DNA from: Massariosphaeria phaeospora
Lineage: Eukaryota; Ascomycota; Dothideomycetes; Pleosporales
Reading direction: 5' to 3'
Length of the DNA stretch: 64,000 bases
Assembly: GCA_011032825.1 (NCBI GenBank)
Contig: JAADJZ010000011.1
Span: 992,001-1,056,000 of the forward strand
Below are positions 32,676 to 42,589 of this stretch, piece by piece (within the stretch, counting starts at the first letter, position 1; each line of letters starts with the position of its first letter). The notes under the pieces are model-generated. The model was not told the origin of the DNA and ran no database searches. It saw only the letters and a list, made by a program, of their open reading frames with translations. Both the position numbers and the translations under genes were made by a program.

Positions 32676-33337
32676 CTACTCCACAGTCCAGCATATCTCA
32701 CCAGCTTTCGCCGAATTCTCCTGTTCCGCCCCGCTAGCGGCGCCGCCGCCTCCCCCCGAGGCGCTAGAAACCCCAATGGAGCCATTTGGCATCATCTGGC
32801 CCGCGACCGCCAGAGAGATACCAATATACACAGGCTTTCGCTCATATAGCATCGTGGTCAGCGCGCGGTTGATCTGTGACGCTGCGGTTGCGGGGCTGTT
32901 GAGCACGGTCGCGGAGGCAAACGCATGCCCGTGGGTGATTTGCGAAAGACTGGGAAAGTGGTGAGGAGATGTTTGTGGTAAGGATGACGCGGGTGGCACT
33001 CACTCTTGGTACTGGGCTGAGGCGTGCTCGACGACGAATACTACTGGTCTCCAGGGAAATAGTCGTGTTCCTGCGGCGTAGCATGCATCGAGGTCTTCTG
33101 CTTGTGACGACACGACGAAGGCACCAACCGCTTCGGAGTAAAATTCGCCGTTGGTGTTGCTATAGTCCAGACGGTTCCTTTGAATGGAGCCGATGAAGAG
33201 GGTGTCTGAGCTATGTTGGTCGGTTGAACAATTTAGATGGGGGGTTAAAAAGACGTACTGCGGTTGTGGCCGAGCACGCGCCGTACACCAATCTCTGCTA
33301 GCCTGGAGAATAGGTAGTCTCCAACCGTCGAAGTCAT
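32676..33337 (-). pseudogene. Pyruvate decarboxylase-like TPP enzyme, N-terminal remnant
   Basis: ATG at 33337 opens MTSTVGDYLFSRLAEIGVRRV, the typical start of pyruvate/indolepyruvate decarboxylases. The middle is scrambled. At 32676-32999 a second block reads THGHAFASATVLN, SPATAASQINRALTTM and ERKPVYIGISLAVAGQMM, the end of the TPP-binding N-terminal domain, followed by a Gly/Ala stretch and a stop. The Gly-Asn-Glu-Leu-Asn substrate-binding region and the whole cofactor half (GDG...NN) are missing. It is assigned by recognition of two well-conserved blocks in the right order. Confidence 0.55.
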
Positions 33338-34750
33338 GGTTGCAATATAAGTGGGAAGAGATAGGGAGAATGATCGTAATAGAAGGTTGGGTACTCGGTG
33401 GTGAAATGATAGGTTAAAGGGTATTTCTGTTGCGGTGTCGTTGTAGTCGAGAGCATTACGATGTGGTCCTCTGTTGTAATCCATACTCTTATATTCGGAC
33501 TTACTGGATCCGTTGCCTCCTCCTCCTTTGCCTTTCAACGTCGATATTGAAGTGTAAAGCCGGCTGTGTAGACCCAGCTGTTTGGGTAGTATGAAGAAGA
33601 GGGTTGCTTGCGTCGAATCGTTGCACGTTCAGACTCCCGATCAACCATCTCACTCTGTATATCTACTTTCTGACCAATCGCCCCTCGCAAAGATATCATC
33701 GCCTTCAAGTCCGGGCACGGCTGATTGACGTTCGAACAGAGTGCGGGCTAGTAAGGGTTCCCGGAATAAACACGGTCCTGCGGAACTGTTAAGTCCTTAT
33801 TGGTAGACTTTGTGGTTGCATCGACAGAGCCTAAGCCTGGGCCCTGTAGATTCATGTCGCAGTACCGAGCATAATTGGTTGAAGTTGGACATTAGAGGGG
33901 AGATACAGCATGTTATGCGAAGACTCCGGGCACACGGCGGTGGTTACGCAGGTCATCATGAGGGCTGAATAATCTGAGGAATTGAGAGATACTTTCCAGA
34001 AAGAGCGAATTTGAACGAGACACATGAGCTGGAAACTCTGCTCTTGACAGCCTTGCAATCTTCTCTTCGTAGACTATTGGATGAACCACGCACGTATGAG
34101 TCTCAACGCGACTCGGGCGAAGACTCCGAATCAAGATCATGGGCAGGGGCATTTTTGGGGGGACCGGCGGACATAAACAAGTGATTCCATTCCGGAGGCT
34201 GAGCTGGGGACAGATTTGCAGCTGAAAAGAGAGAATAAGGCAGAAGATTTGTGTAATTGATACGGTTCGGCGATGCTGAAATGTGGCACGGGCCAAGCTG
34301 CGATGCTGTTGATTTGGAATTCCCTCCGAGAAACATGTGGTGGTGGTGATGATGGGCAAGAAATGCCGAGAAGGACGCGGGCCGGAGCGGGCGCGGTGGA
34401 GCCGAGTGAACGCTGACATAAGGGGTGGCGCAGTGCCAGGTGCGGCTGATGGGTGGCGCAGACTTGTAGCAGAGTGCGTAGAAAAGAGGCAGATGGCAGG
34501 GAAAGGAGATCGTGAATGCACGTCGAATTTCGTTACTGGTTATGGAACGTATGTACGTCATATCGAACAAGTGCATGAAGTTGGCTGGCTCTCGCCTTGT
34601 AGATTAAGCTAATCCCATCTCCCAGACTCCTCTCCTCCCATCCGCCCACCATTAGGGGTATCATATCATTTATCGTTATTCGAACCACGTTGTGGTCCAC
34701 GACGGCTCAAGCTGTAGTCTGTAGTGCCCGAGCCGGTCGAAGACCAGCGC
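33338..34750. other. 1.4-kb stretch, no supported gene
   Basis: Two overlapping minus-strand frames (34103-34576 and 33913-34521) are His-, Pro- and Ser-rich with no motif. They look like by-products of CA/GT-rich sequence. Nothing else was recognised. Confidence 0.4.
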
Positions 34751-35120
34751 TCAGTTCAGTTTCGTGTTTCCGACCTTGACCTGTTTTCCCTGTTGGCGCT
34801 GGTATTGCAAGAAGCCGAAAAAGGCGACCGCGATGGCACCGAGGATGAGGATGTTGCCTGTATTGCGAAGTCAGTGTTCGGTTCACAATGCTCCCGAGGT
34901 CAGTGGGCGGCTACTTACTAATGAAGAACTGAACGACGCCGCCAGTGAGATCAACGAGGCCCTTGAAGAAGTCGACGACAACGTTGGCGCAGCCGGAGAT
35001 GAAGCTCAGGACGAAGCTGATGGTGCGCTGCACGAGGCTGCCAGCGGTGGTGAAGAGCGACCAGACGAGTTCGACGACGGACTGGGCGAGGTCATTGAGG
35101 GAGGAGAGGATTGAGGACAT
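34751..35120 (-). CDS. Small hydrophobic fungal membrane protein
   Basis: Exons 34919-35120 and 34751-34857, with a 61-bp intron, encode 102 residues. Most of exon 1 is amphipathic/hydrophobic (SSLNDLAQSVVELVWSLF, VDFFKGLVDLTGGVVQFF). Exon 2 adds a span, ILILGAIAVAFFGFLQY, followed by a short polar tail, QRQQGKQVKV. Similar short proteins are common in ascomycetes without known function. It shares a 504-bp promoter region with the divergent GH16 gene. Confidence 0.65.
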
Positions 35121-35624
35121 GTCTGCGGTAGTTTTCGTGTTTAGGGTTTGGCTGTTTGGGTAGTGGTTCGCTAGTGCAAGAAGTGGGTTCTGTAGGAAGG
35201 AGTTTGTTTGTGGAATGTAAAGGTGAAGGTGATGGGTGCCTTCTTTATGCTGCGCCGGCTACGCAGGAATCGTCGATGATGTCGCAACTACGCATTCTGG
35301 TTCCTGCCTCCGCTGTGCAACCTGTCCTCTGCGCTCATTCCCTACGGACGTCCTGGCCGTGGCTGGACGGGACAGTGGCTGGTTGGCTGGGTTGCAAACG
35401 CGTTGGAGGTCTGACGTCACGCACGAACTGCGAGGCGGGGGCAGAATCTTGTTTGCGGCCCAGGATGCGTAGACAGCAGCACGGGTGCGCACATTGCAGC
35501 ATGTCGTGGGGCATGCATGTGACGTAAGCCACGCGGAAACGCCACCCGACGCCCCCGCGCCGAACAGCGCGTTCTGGCTTTCTGACCCCGCATCCGAGTG
35601 TCTTCAACCTCATCTTCGCCCACC
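35121..35624. promoter_or_regulatory. Divergent promoter region with a CRE palindrome
   Basis: Separates the small membrane-protein gene (-) and the GH16 gene (+). It carries a perfect TGACGTCA at 35412-35419, an ATF/CREB-type site placed about 210 bp from the GH16 ATG and 290 bp from the other start. Shared regulation is inferred, not shown. Confidence 0.4.
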
Positions 35625-37010
35625 ATGTCCGGCCCGCTCAACAAACTTTTCGGCGAGGGCAACAAGCTGTTCGTAAAGGGCAAGGCGAAAGTCAAGGACT
35701 ACACCGGATCCGCCTCCCATCCTCAATCGCACCCGCCCCAGCAGCAAGGCTATCAGCAACAGGGCTATCCGCAGCAGGGCTATCCACAGCAGGGTTATCA
35801 ACAGCAAGGCTCCCAACAACAGGGTTATATGGGCCAGCAGCCAGGCTATCCAGGCCAACAGCAACAGCAGCAACAGCAGTACACCGGAAGTCCTTTCCCA
35901 CAGCACCAATCCCAATCTCCGTACGGGCCACCCTCGGACCAACCGGCCTCTCCCTACGGCGCTCCCCCAAATCAACCGTCATCTCCATACGGTGCTCCGC
36001 CCAATCAGACCCCCAGCCCATACGGCGCGCCCCCGAATCAACAAGCTCAGAACCAGCAATGGGGTCCTCCCCAGCAACAATGGGGACCGCCACAGCAGCA
36101 ATGGCAACAGCCTCCACAACAGCAAGTCTTCACGCCGCCCGTGCCACAGCACAGTAAACCACAATCGCCGAATGCACCTCCCGTACCGCAAAACCGGCCG
36201 ATATCGAACCCTCCCCCTCCGCAGAACATACCTCCACCACACGCCGAGAAGGTCTACTGGAAACCGTCATTCGATGCGTCCACGCCTGTATCGCAGAACT
36301 TTAGACACGAACAAGGCGACCATGGGTGGGGGAACGAAGAAAAGCAGAACTACACGGACAATCCGGCCAATTCGTTTCACCACGATAACCGGCTCATTGT
36401 AAGGGCGCTTGTTCAAGATGGCACGTACACTAGCGCCCGTCTAACGTCTCACCAAACGCTCTCCCGCCCACGTGGTTATCTCACAGCGACTGTTCTCCCA
36501 CCCTGCGCCGAAGGTATATGGCCCGCGTACTGGATGCTACCCAAGGACCCCTTCCAATGGCCAGGAGATGGGGAAGTCGACATCTTCGAGTCGTGGAACG
36601 GGGACTGCATAAACCACTCTTGCCTGCACTGGGGCCACTATAACGGCGAAGACCACAACAAGCACCAAGTTGTCACTAACCATCTTCATGACATGATGCA
36701 CCAGCCACACACATTTGGATTTGCCTGGACGGAAGAGGAAGGGATCCCGGGCTGGCGGGGCCGCATGCTCTGGTACATTGACGGAAGACCTGTCATGAAG
36801 GCCAACATCCCGGCGGGCACAAGAAGGCTGGAGGAGTTTAGGATCCTGATCAATGTGGCTATGGGTGGGACCGTATGCGCGGGGATGCTGCCGCGCGAGG
36901 GGTATTATGATCTTGTGGTCAGTGATTTGAAGATGTGCGAGGAGCCAACTGGGGGATGGGGTGAATTTGAAAAAGCTTGGGGCTCTACTCCGGAGGGGAA
37001 GCCCATGTGA
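35625..37010 (+). CDS. GH16 family glycoside hydrolase with PQ-rich N-terminus
   Basis: A single exon encodes 461 residues. The first 200 are low-complexity: MSGPLNKLFGEGNKLF, then GYPQQ/GYQQQ repeats, SPYGAPPNQ repeats and a Pro-rich linker. The rest is a GH16 fold with the catalytic signature GEVDIFE (Glu317, Asp319, Glu322), WPAYWMLP and RMLWYIDGRPV. GH16 enzymes cut or transfer beta-1,3/1,4-glucans, usually in the wall. No signal peptide is visible, which is odd for such an enzyme; it could be exported unconventionally or act inside the cell. The start at 35625 is the first ATG in frame. Confidence 0.85.
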   Translation: MSGPLNKLFGEGNKLFVKGKAKVKDYTGSASHPQSHPPQQQGYQQQGYPQQGYPQQGYQQQGSQQQGYMGQQPGYPGQQQQQQQQYTGSPFPQHQSQSPYGPPSDQPASPYGAPPNQPSSPYGAPPNQTPSPYGAPPNQQAQNQQWGPPQQQWGPPQQQWQQPPQQQVFTPPVPQHSKPQSPNAPPVPQNRPISNPPPPQNIPPPHAEKVYWKPSFDASTPVSQNFRHEQGDHGWGNEEKQNYTDNPANSFHHDNRLIVRALVQDGTYTSARLTSHQTLSRPRGYLTATVLPPCAEGIWPAYWMLPKDPFQWPGDGEVDIFESWNGDCINHSCLHWGHYNGEDHNKHQVVTNHLHDMMHQPHTFGFAWTEEEGIPGWRGRMLWYIDGRPVMKANIPAGTRRLEEFRILINVAMGGTVCAGMLPREGYYDLVVSDLKMCEEPTGGWGEFEKAWGSTPEGKPM

Positions 37011-37612
37011 GTATCTGCTAACCCGGAACATTTACTGCCTGCTATGAGCCTCTAGACGTGCAACATATCGCCAATACAAACGCTATCTAAGGCGACCAGT
37101 CGTCCTGTACCAATCGTTCACGAGCACAACCCGTGATACATAGTGAACACCAAAGATGATTTGCTACACAGAACTAACCGATGATCGGATCGCTTTACTT
37201 TCAGATTCTACTATACAACTGGGACGAAATAGTAGTGGTCGTGGACGCCTAATTTGTTAAACCGGGCGGAACTCCGCTGCCTTACAAACCACATCACTAA
37301 TACAGCGTCGCTCGCCCAATCAGACGAAGGGTCTCTTACCGTATGCAGTAATTGCAATAAGCACTGCCGCAAATGGCAAGTGCATTTGTAAACACCCTTT
37401 TTCGGATAGCCTCTTCTACAAGACAGCTTAGGTCGGATGAGGGATAGACGAGGATCGAGGAGCTTTCCGGGTTGAGGCGCCCAAGTGTCAAGAATACGGT
37501 TGCGAATAACGTACTGCACATGGCGAATATAAAGACTCTCGAAAACCCTGCTCATTATCCCCTCTCACATCCGCCTCTCCTACTCCATCTGGTCAAAAAC
37601 CTACCGCTCAAC
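37011..37612. other. Intergenic, nothing recognised
   Basis: A 115-residue minus-strand frame (37211-37555) has no motif and overlaps the promoter of the next gene. It was not accepted. Confidence 0.45.
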
Positions 37613-38862
37613 ATGCCCTCCGCCTACCAGATCCAGGGCAGCACCTCCCATCCGTATACCTCGCCCCTCGGCCTCAACAACCTGGTCCTCAACACCAGCG
37701 TCCCAAAACCCAGCACCATCCCGCCTGCTCATGTCCTCGTCCGCATCAAAGCCGCCGCCCTGAATGCCCGCGACCTCATGGTCATTTCGCGTGATTCAGC
37801 CTCGTACCCCGGCCCGCACGCCCCAGACCTAGTGCCCTGCGCCGACGGCGCCGGCATCGTTGAAGCTGTCGGCGAGGGCAGTAAGTGGAAAGAAGGGGAG
37901 CGCGTGATTGTGAGCCCGGCCAGTTGGTTGACAGGCGGGTATGCGAGTGAGCAGCTGTTGGAGTTGGAGCAGTTTAACAGTAAGGGGGCGGGAGAGAGTC
38001 AGGGCACCTTGGGGGAGTATCTGGTTGTGGTAAGTCTGAAGACCTGTTTTTGGTGCCGTTGGCAAGGGTGTGTAGTGACACGGTTGAATTGATGGACGCT
38101 GACGGCCAACAGCCAGACGAAGAACTCGTTCGCGGGCCCGCGTACTTGAGCTTTGAAGACTTGGCCGCAATCCCCGCCGCTGGCGCAACCGCTATCCACG
38201 CCCTCTTCCACGGGCCTAAGCCGCTGAAAAAGGGCCAGACGGTGCTGGCGCAGGGCACAGGCGGTGTGAGCTGCTTCGTCATCCAGGTACGCCTCCAACC
38301 AAATCCCCAATCCCCTATCTCCGCAACCCCCTACATAGCCGCACGATTTGGAATCTGACTCCTCCAGCTCGCCGCGGCCTTCGGCGCCACCGTCATCGCC
38401 ACCTCTTCCAGCGACGCCAAGCTCGCCCAAGCCCGCGCCCTCGGCGCAACCCACACCATAAACTACACCACGCACCCGACCTGGTCCGCCGAAGTGCAGC
38501 GGCTGACCGCCAACCGCGGCGTCGACCACGTCGTCGACATTGCCGGCGCGGGCACCATCGAGCAGTCCATCGCATCGACCAAGCTGGGCGGCGTCGTCAC
38601 GCTTGTGGGGTTCTTGTCTGAGAGCAAGAAGACGGATGTCGTGATGAGTGTGATTTTTCGGGCTGTGACTGTGTATGGGTTGAGGATGTATACGGTCGAG
38701 ATGATTGAGGAGTGTGTAAGATTGATGGAGGGAAGGGAGTTGAGGCCGGCGGTGGAGAAGGTGTGGGGGTGGGGGGAGGGGGAGGTTAGGGGGGCGTTTG
38801 AGATGTTGAGGGAGGGGAGGGCGGTGGGGAAAGTGGTTGTTAAGGTCGGGGAAGATGAATAG
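37613..38862 (+). CDS. Medium-chain dehydrogenase/reductase (ADH/quinone-reductase type)
   Basis: Exons 37613-38029, 38113-38286 and 38368-38862 encode 361 residues. The GroES-like half has VLVRIKAAALNARDLMVIS and PCADGAGIVEAVGEG. The Rossmann half has LAAIPAAGATAIHALF, GQTVLAQGTGGVSCFVIQ, FGATVIATSSSDAKL and HVVDIAGAGTIEQSI. It probably uses NAD(P)H to reduce a carbonyl or quinone. The classical Cys cluster of the structural zinc is not evident, so it belongs near the zinc-less or NADP-dependent branch. It is tail-to-tail with a Zn2Cys6 regulator (162 bp between stops), which may be chance. Confidence 0.8.
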
Positions 38863-39024
38863 GGAGGGAAGAGTGAGGAGTGAGGATTTATAATGCGAGG
38901 GGGTCTGTTGTTTGGGCCAACGAGAGATTTTAGTTCGCGATTAGCTCCAGGTGCGGCCCTCGCATCGAGACTGAACACGGTAATGCAGACAGCTAGCTTT
39001 GTCTGCGTATAGAGGTTGTTGACG

Positions 39025-41215
39025 TTATATCTGTTGTGAGTCCAGCGACGAGAACAAATGGTCCCATGTGAGCGAATCGAGATTCAGTTCACTCCTCCAC
39101 GGAATCTGCCAAAAGTCCTCGAACGAATCTCCAAGAAAAACACTAGGATCGTATCCATCATTTCCAATTTGCGGGAAAGCCGTGTGATCACCGTGCAAGC
39201 TGCCAAACGACTCCATTTCTGATCCCGGAGCGAAGTCCGCAGTTTGAGCTTGGGGTTGTTCCGGCACCACCTGATCCGTAAGATAAATCTTGTGTTTCCT
39301 TAGCAGGCCGTTCAACAAGTTCAAATGGCGATCCAGCAGCGGCGCCACGCCCCTCGCATCCTCGAAGACGCGCAACGCGGCTTTGACCTCCGCCCTCGTC
39401 TGCGGCTCGTCGACGAGCTCGCGATTGAAGCAGAAATCCATGACCAGCACCGCGAGCGCTAAATGCGTGAAGTGCACGGCCATGCACATGCGCGCCATCA
39501 GCGTGGCCGGGCACTGGACCTTGTTGATGTCCTGGTAGACCTGGATGACCGTGCGCGCGGAGTCCAAACACGCGCGGCGCGAGTAGACGTAGCCTGGGTG
39601 CTGGGCCTGGCGCAGCAGGAACTTCTGGTGCAGTTTGCAGCGGCGGCTGTGCACGGCGGTGATGAGGCAGTAGCGCCACACGGGGATCATCGGGTAGATG
39701 GTCTCGAGCGGTTTGCTTTTCTGGCGGCTTGAGGCGTCGAGTTGGAAGATGAAGGGGAGGCTGGTGATGTAGGTTTTGAGCTTTTGGTCGAGGGCGAGGA
39801 TGGTTTCGTAGGGCATTGAGTAGAGCTTGGAGGGTTCGAGGGGGAGGGTGTCGGCGAGCTCGCGGTAGATGTGGGCGAGGCGGATGCGGGCGAGGAGGAA
39901 GGTCATTCCTGTTGGTTGAGGGTCTGTGGCTGTATCGTCTTCTTCGCCGAGTATTATGTCTTCATCTGTGCAATCTTTAGGGAGCTTGACGTTGATGTGG
40001 TTGGGATGGATGAAGTAAGTGCCTTCTTGCGGACCAGAGATGGCTGACGAAAGCCTGTAAAGGTAAGCAACGTGTCAAGCTGTATTGGAGCAAGTGTCGC
40101 TTACCAGTCTTGTGATGCAATGTACCAGAATACTCGACGTTTCATCTCCCGATCGATCATGTCACGCCCACTTCTTGGTTTCTCAGGCTGCGAGTCCTCG
40201 GCGTCTAATCGATGCAGGCGCAGATCTCTAGCGATCGAAATTGCGGCAGCCGACAGAAGTCTACTTGTCGCTGAGAGACCTTCCAGGTGATTGATAGTCA
40301 ATGAGATGAGCACATGAGCTTGGACGTCTTCCAACGTGCTGGAAGTTGTTCGGCATGAGTGTTGTATTACATCCAGAGCGCCCTTGGTCAAGTTTCTCGT
40401 CAAATCAACGATCTCCTGCTGGCTGCTGGCTATATCGGAACCAGAGAAGAACGCGGCTATAGCGAAAATAGAAAGTAAGAGAGCGGCTTGTCCTGGCGGA
40501 AGGGCTTCGTTCTGGCCGAGTTTTAGATAGAATTTCCGCAAGACCGTCCGTATAGTTGGAAGATGAACTATGCGGCAAAGATGGTCCACTTTGGACTCAT
40601 AGCTCTGCAGAAGTAAGGCGGCCGTGGTGTACGTTGGGAAGACTACGACAATGCCAGCTGAACGGCCAGGCTGAGTCGGGGATGATGAGTGTCGCGAATG
40701 CTCTGTGAGCGAAAGCGTATCTTGTATTCTGAAGATTAAGCCTTCGGATAAACCCGGAAGCTGTTAGGTGTTATTATACTACGACTAAGACTTGCATTCA
40801 GGTCTGGAGCACTCACCAGTGAGTCTTCCGTCGTGCCTACATTCTCGAGTAGTTGCGACTCTGCAGCCGAGCTATTATGATTGCATTGACTGGCTGGTGA
40901 GACAGTAAGCTCCTCTACACTTCGACGACGCGCTAATGAATTTGCGAGATGAACTTCGGCGGGCGCATTTGTCGACGTCTCAGGATGGCTCAACTGTAGA
41001 ACCAGAGCTTCAAGTCGCTCAATGCGTTCCAGGAACTCGGAATTGTCGACGGCCCCAGAATTTGAGCGCGTTTGTCTCTCTGGTGGAATCAGAAAATTGC
41101 AGGTGATGCCACGAGCGATGCAGTTGGAACACGGCTGCACGCGGTTGCATTTCAGCTTTTTCGTTCGACATGATTGGCAAGAGACCGGATCTGGACGGAT
41201 TCTGGCCTTTGGCAT
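39025..41215 (-). CDS. Zn2Cys6 fungal transcription factor
   Basis: Exons 40817-41215, 40105-40760 and 39025-40054, with introns of 56 and 50 bp, encode 694 residues. Residues 13-39 form a Zn2Cys6 DNA-binding cluster with exact spacing C-x2-C-x6-C-x5-C-x2-C-x6-C. A short coiled-coil follows (SEFLERIERLEALVLQL). The middle is a fungal-specific TF domain (DRALPPGQ-like ALPPGQAALLLSIFAIAAFF, ARDLRLHRLDAED, EMKRRVFWYIASQDW, LARIRLAHIYRELAD). It acts in the nucleus as an activator or repressor; the targets are unknown. The intron positions restore one continuous frame, including a split Trp codon. Confidence 0.85.
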
Positions 41216-41402
41216 ACCTGAATAACGTAATAAAAAAAAGTGATGGGAGGGATGGAAGGAAAATGGTGGAGATGGGGTACTCGGACGTCCGTGGAGTTCA
41301 GCATCCGCGGAGGTCCGAGAGATTTCCGAATATATCATCAGTGTCACGTGAGTTGGACAGGATAACTGGTATTTGCTCTGATCATTTCTAAAATTGTTCC
41401 TC

Positions 41403-42163
41403 TCACTGAAAGTGAAGTCTTTTTGCCCAATTAAAGACCCTATACTTCGGAAAATTCACCTTTCCTAGCCACTTGAAGAGTCCCTTCATATTTTCGGAAC
41501 CATGATCCATATGTAACTCCATCCAGTCTTCTCTGTACCCTTGTTTTATGAATATGTACGTTTCTCTTCTTTGACCCACTTCGATGTGATCGATTGCTGT
41601 ATTCAAGTATGCTTTCCAGATCCGATTCGCCGAAGCCGCTCCGCTTTCCACAAATAAGGAAGCCACGCAATGCCTACCTATCTGGAAGTATGGTTTCGGC
41701 TTTTTATCAAAGCTGATATTAAGGTTGGGAAGCCTTTCCTGAAGATCTAAGAGCGCAGTGATGTTGCATCGAGCATAGTGTCTTGGTGGTTCATACTCAT
41801 CGTAGTCTATCATCATAGTCGCAGGAAACTCTGTGTTATCGTCTTCTAAAAACGTCTCAAAGAACTCTGCAGCATCCCAGAGACTGCAAGTCACGTTGAA
41901 AATTGTTTCCCTCAGATATGTGGGGCGAAATTCTCGTCGTACGAGTCGGCTGCTCTGAGTTAAAGATAACCAAGATCCAATTGGCTTTCCTCTCCTTCGT
42001 AGGCGCGGCACATCTTTCCGTTGGAGTTGAACATCTTCAGACGGTATGCAAAACGAGTAGATATTGTTTCGAATCTCTAGATTTTCATCAGCACAGGAAA
42101 ATTGGGGTTTCTCAGGAAGATCTACGTACCAGGTGGGAGCTCGAGGAAGTTTGTATACACCAT
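41403..42163 (-). CDS. F-box/2EXR-like family protein, copy 8 (intact)
   Basis: Exons 42130-42163 and 41403-42076, with a 53-bp intron, encode 235 residues. The ATG at 42163 gives MVYTNFLELPP-E-IRNNIYSFC, matching the family. A longer frame from 42197 that reads through the intron places DLPEKPQF in the wrong frame, so splicing is the better model. The motif reads SSRLVRREFRPTYL, and the middle block has CNITALLDLQERLPN. The protein is polar with no membrane span. Confidence 0.7.
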
Positions 42164-42589
42164 GCGTGCGACTTGTTACTCTTCCAAGCGAGGCCACGTT
42201 AGTGCTGTTTCTCTTCGTGCTTAACTCTCAGCTTTATTTGTTGTTTAGAGAATTGGCTGCGATTTTAGATCAGTTTCTGAAACAGTGAGTTATACTGGAA
42301 AGTCGTGGGCGGCAAGATCTTTATAGCCTGAGCCTACGACACAGTCGATTGTACTGCTTGGTCACGCAAACAATCAGATGTCTCAAGATCCGTGTTTTCT
42401 TTCGCACGGGATGTGTTCCGGTCAAGGAATCAAGTTGATTGGGCCGCGAGTTGCCTGACAAACCCACTACTCGACAAAGTCATCCTTCAAGATACTGTGA
42501 TTTTCCAATATTACATTGAATTACACGGCCATAACTAAACAGGATGTTCTAACCCATGTGCAAGCCTTATATCTCTTTGTGTAACTTTC
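42164..42589. other. Intergenic, nothing recognised
   Basis: Spacer holding the promoter of copy 8 and the 3' side of the FAD oxidase gene. Confidence 0.5.

Noticed and set aside
33913..34576. Two overlapping minus-strand frames of 157 and 202 residues
   Set aside because: Low-complexity His/Pro/Ser composition, no motif, no splice logic, and mutual overlap in different frames.
41403..42197. A continuous 264-residue reading of family copy 8 without an intron
   Set aside because: It puts DLPEKPQF in a different frame from the family motif. Splicing 42077-42129 gives MVYTNFLELPP-E-IRN, as in all other copies.
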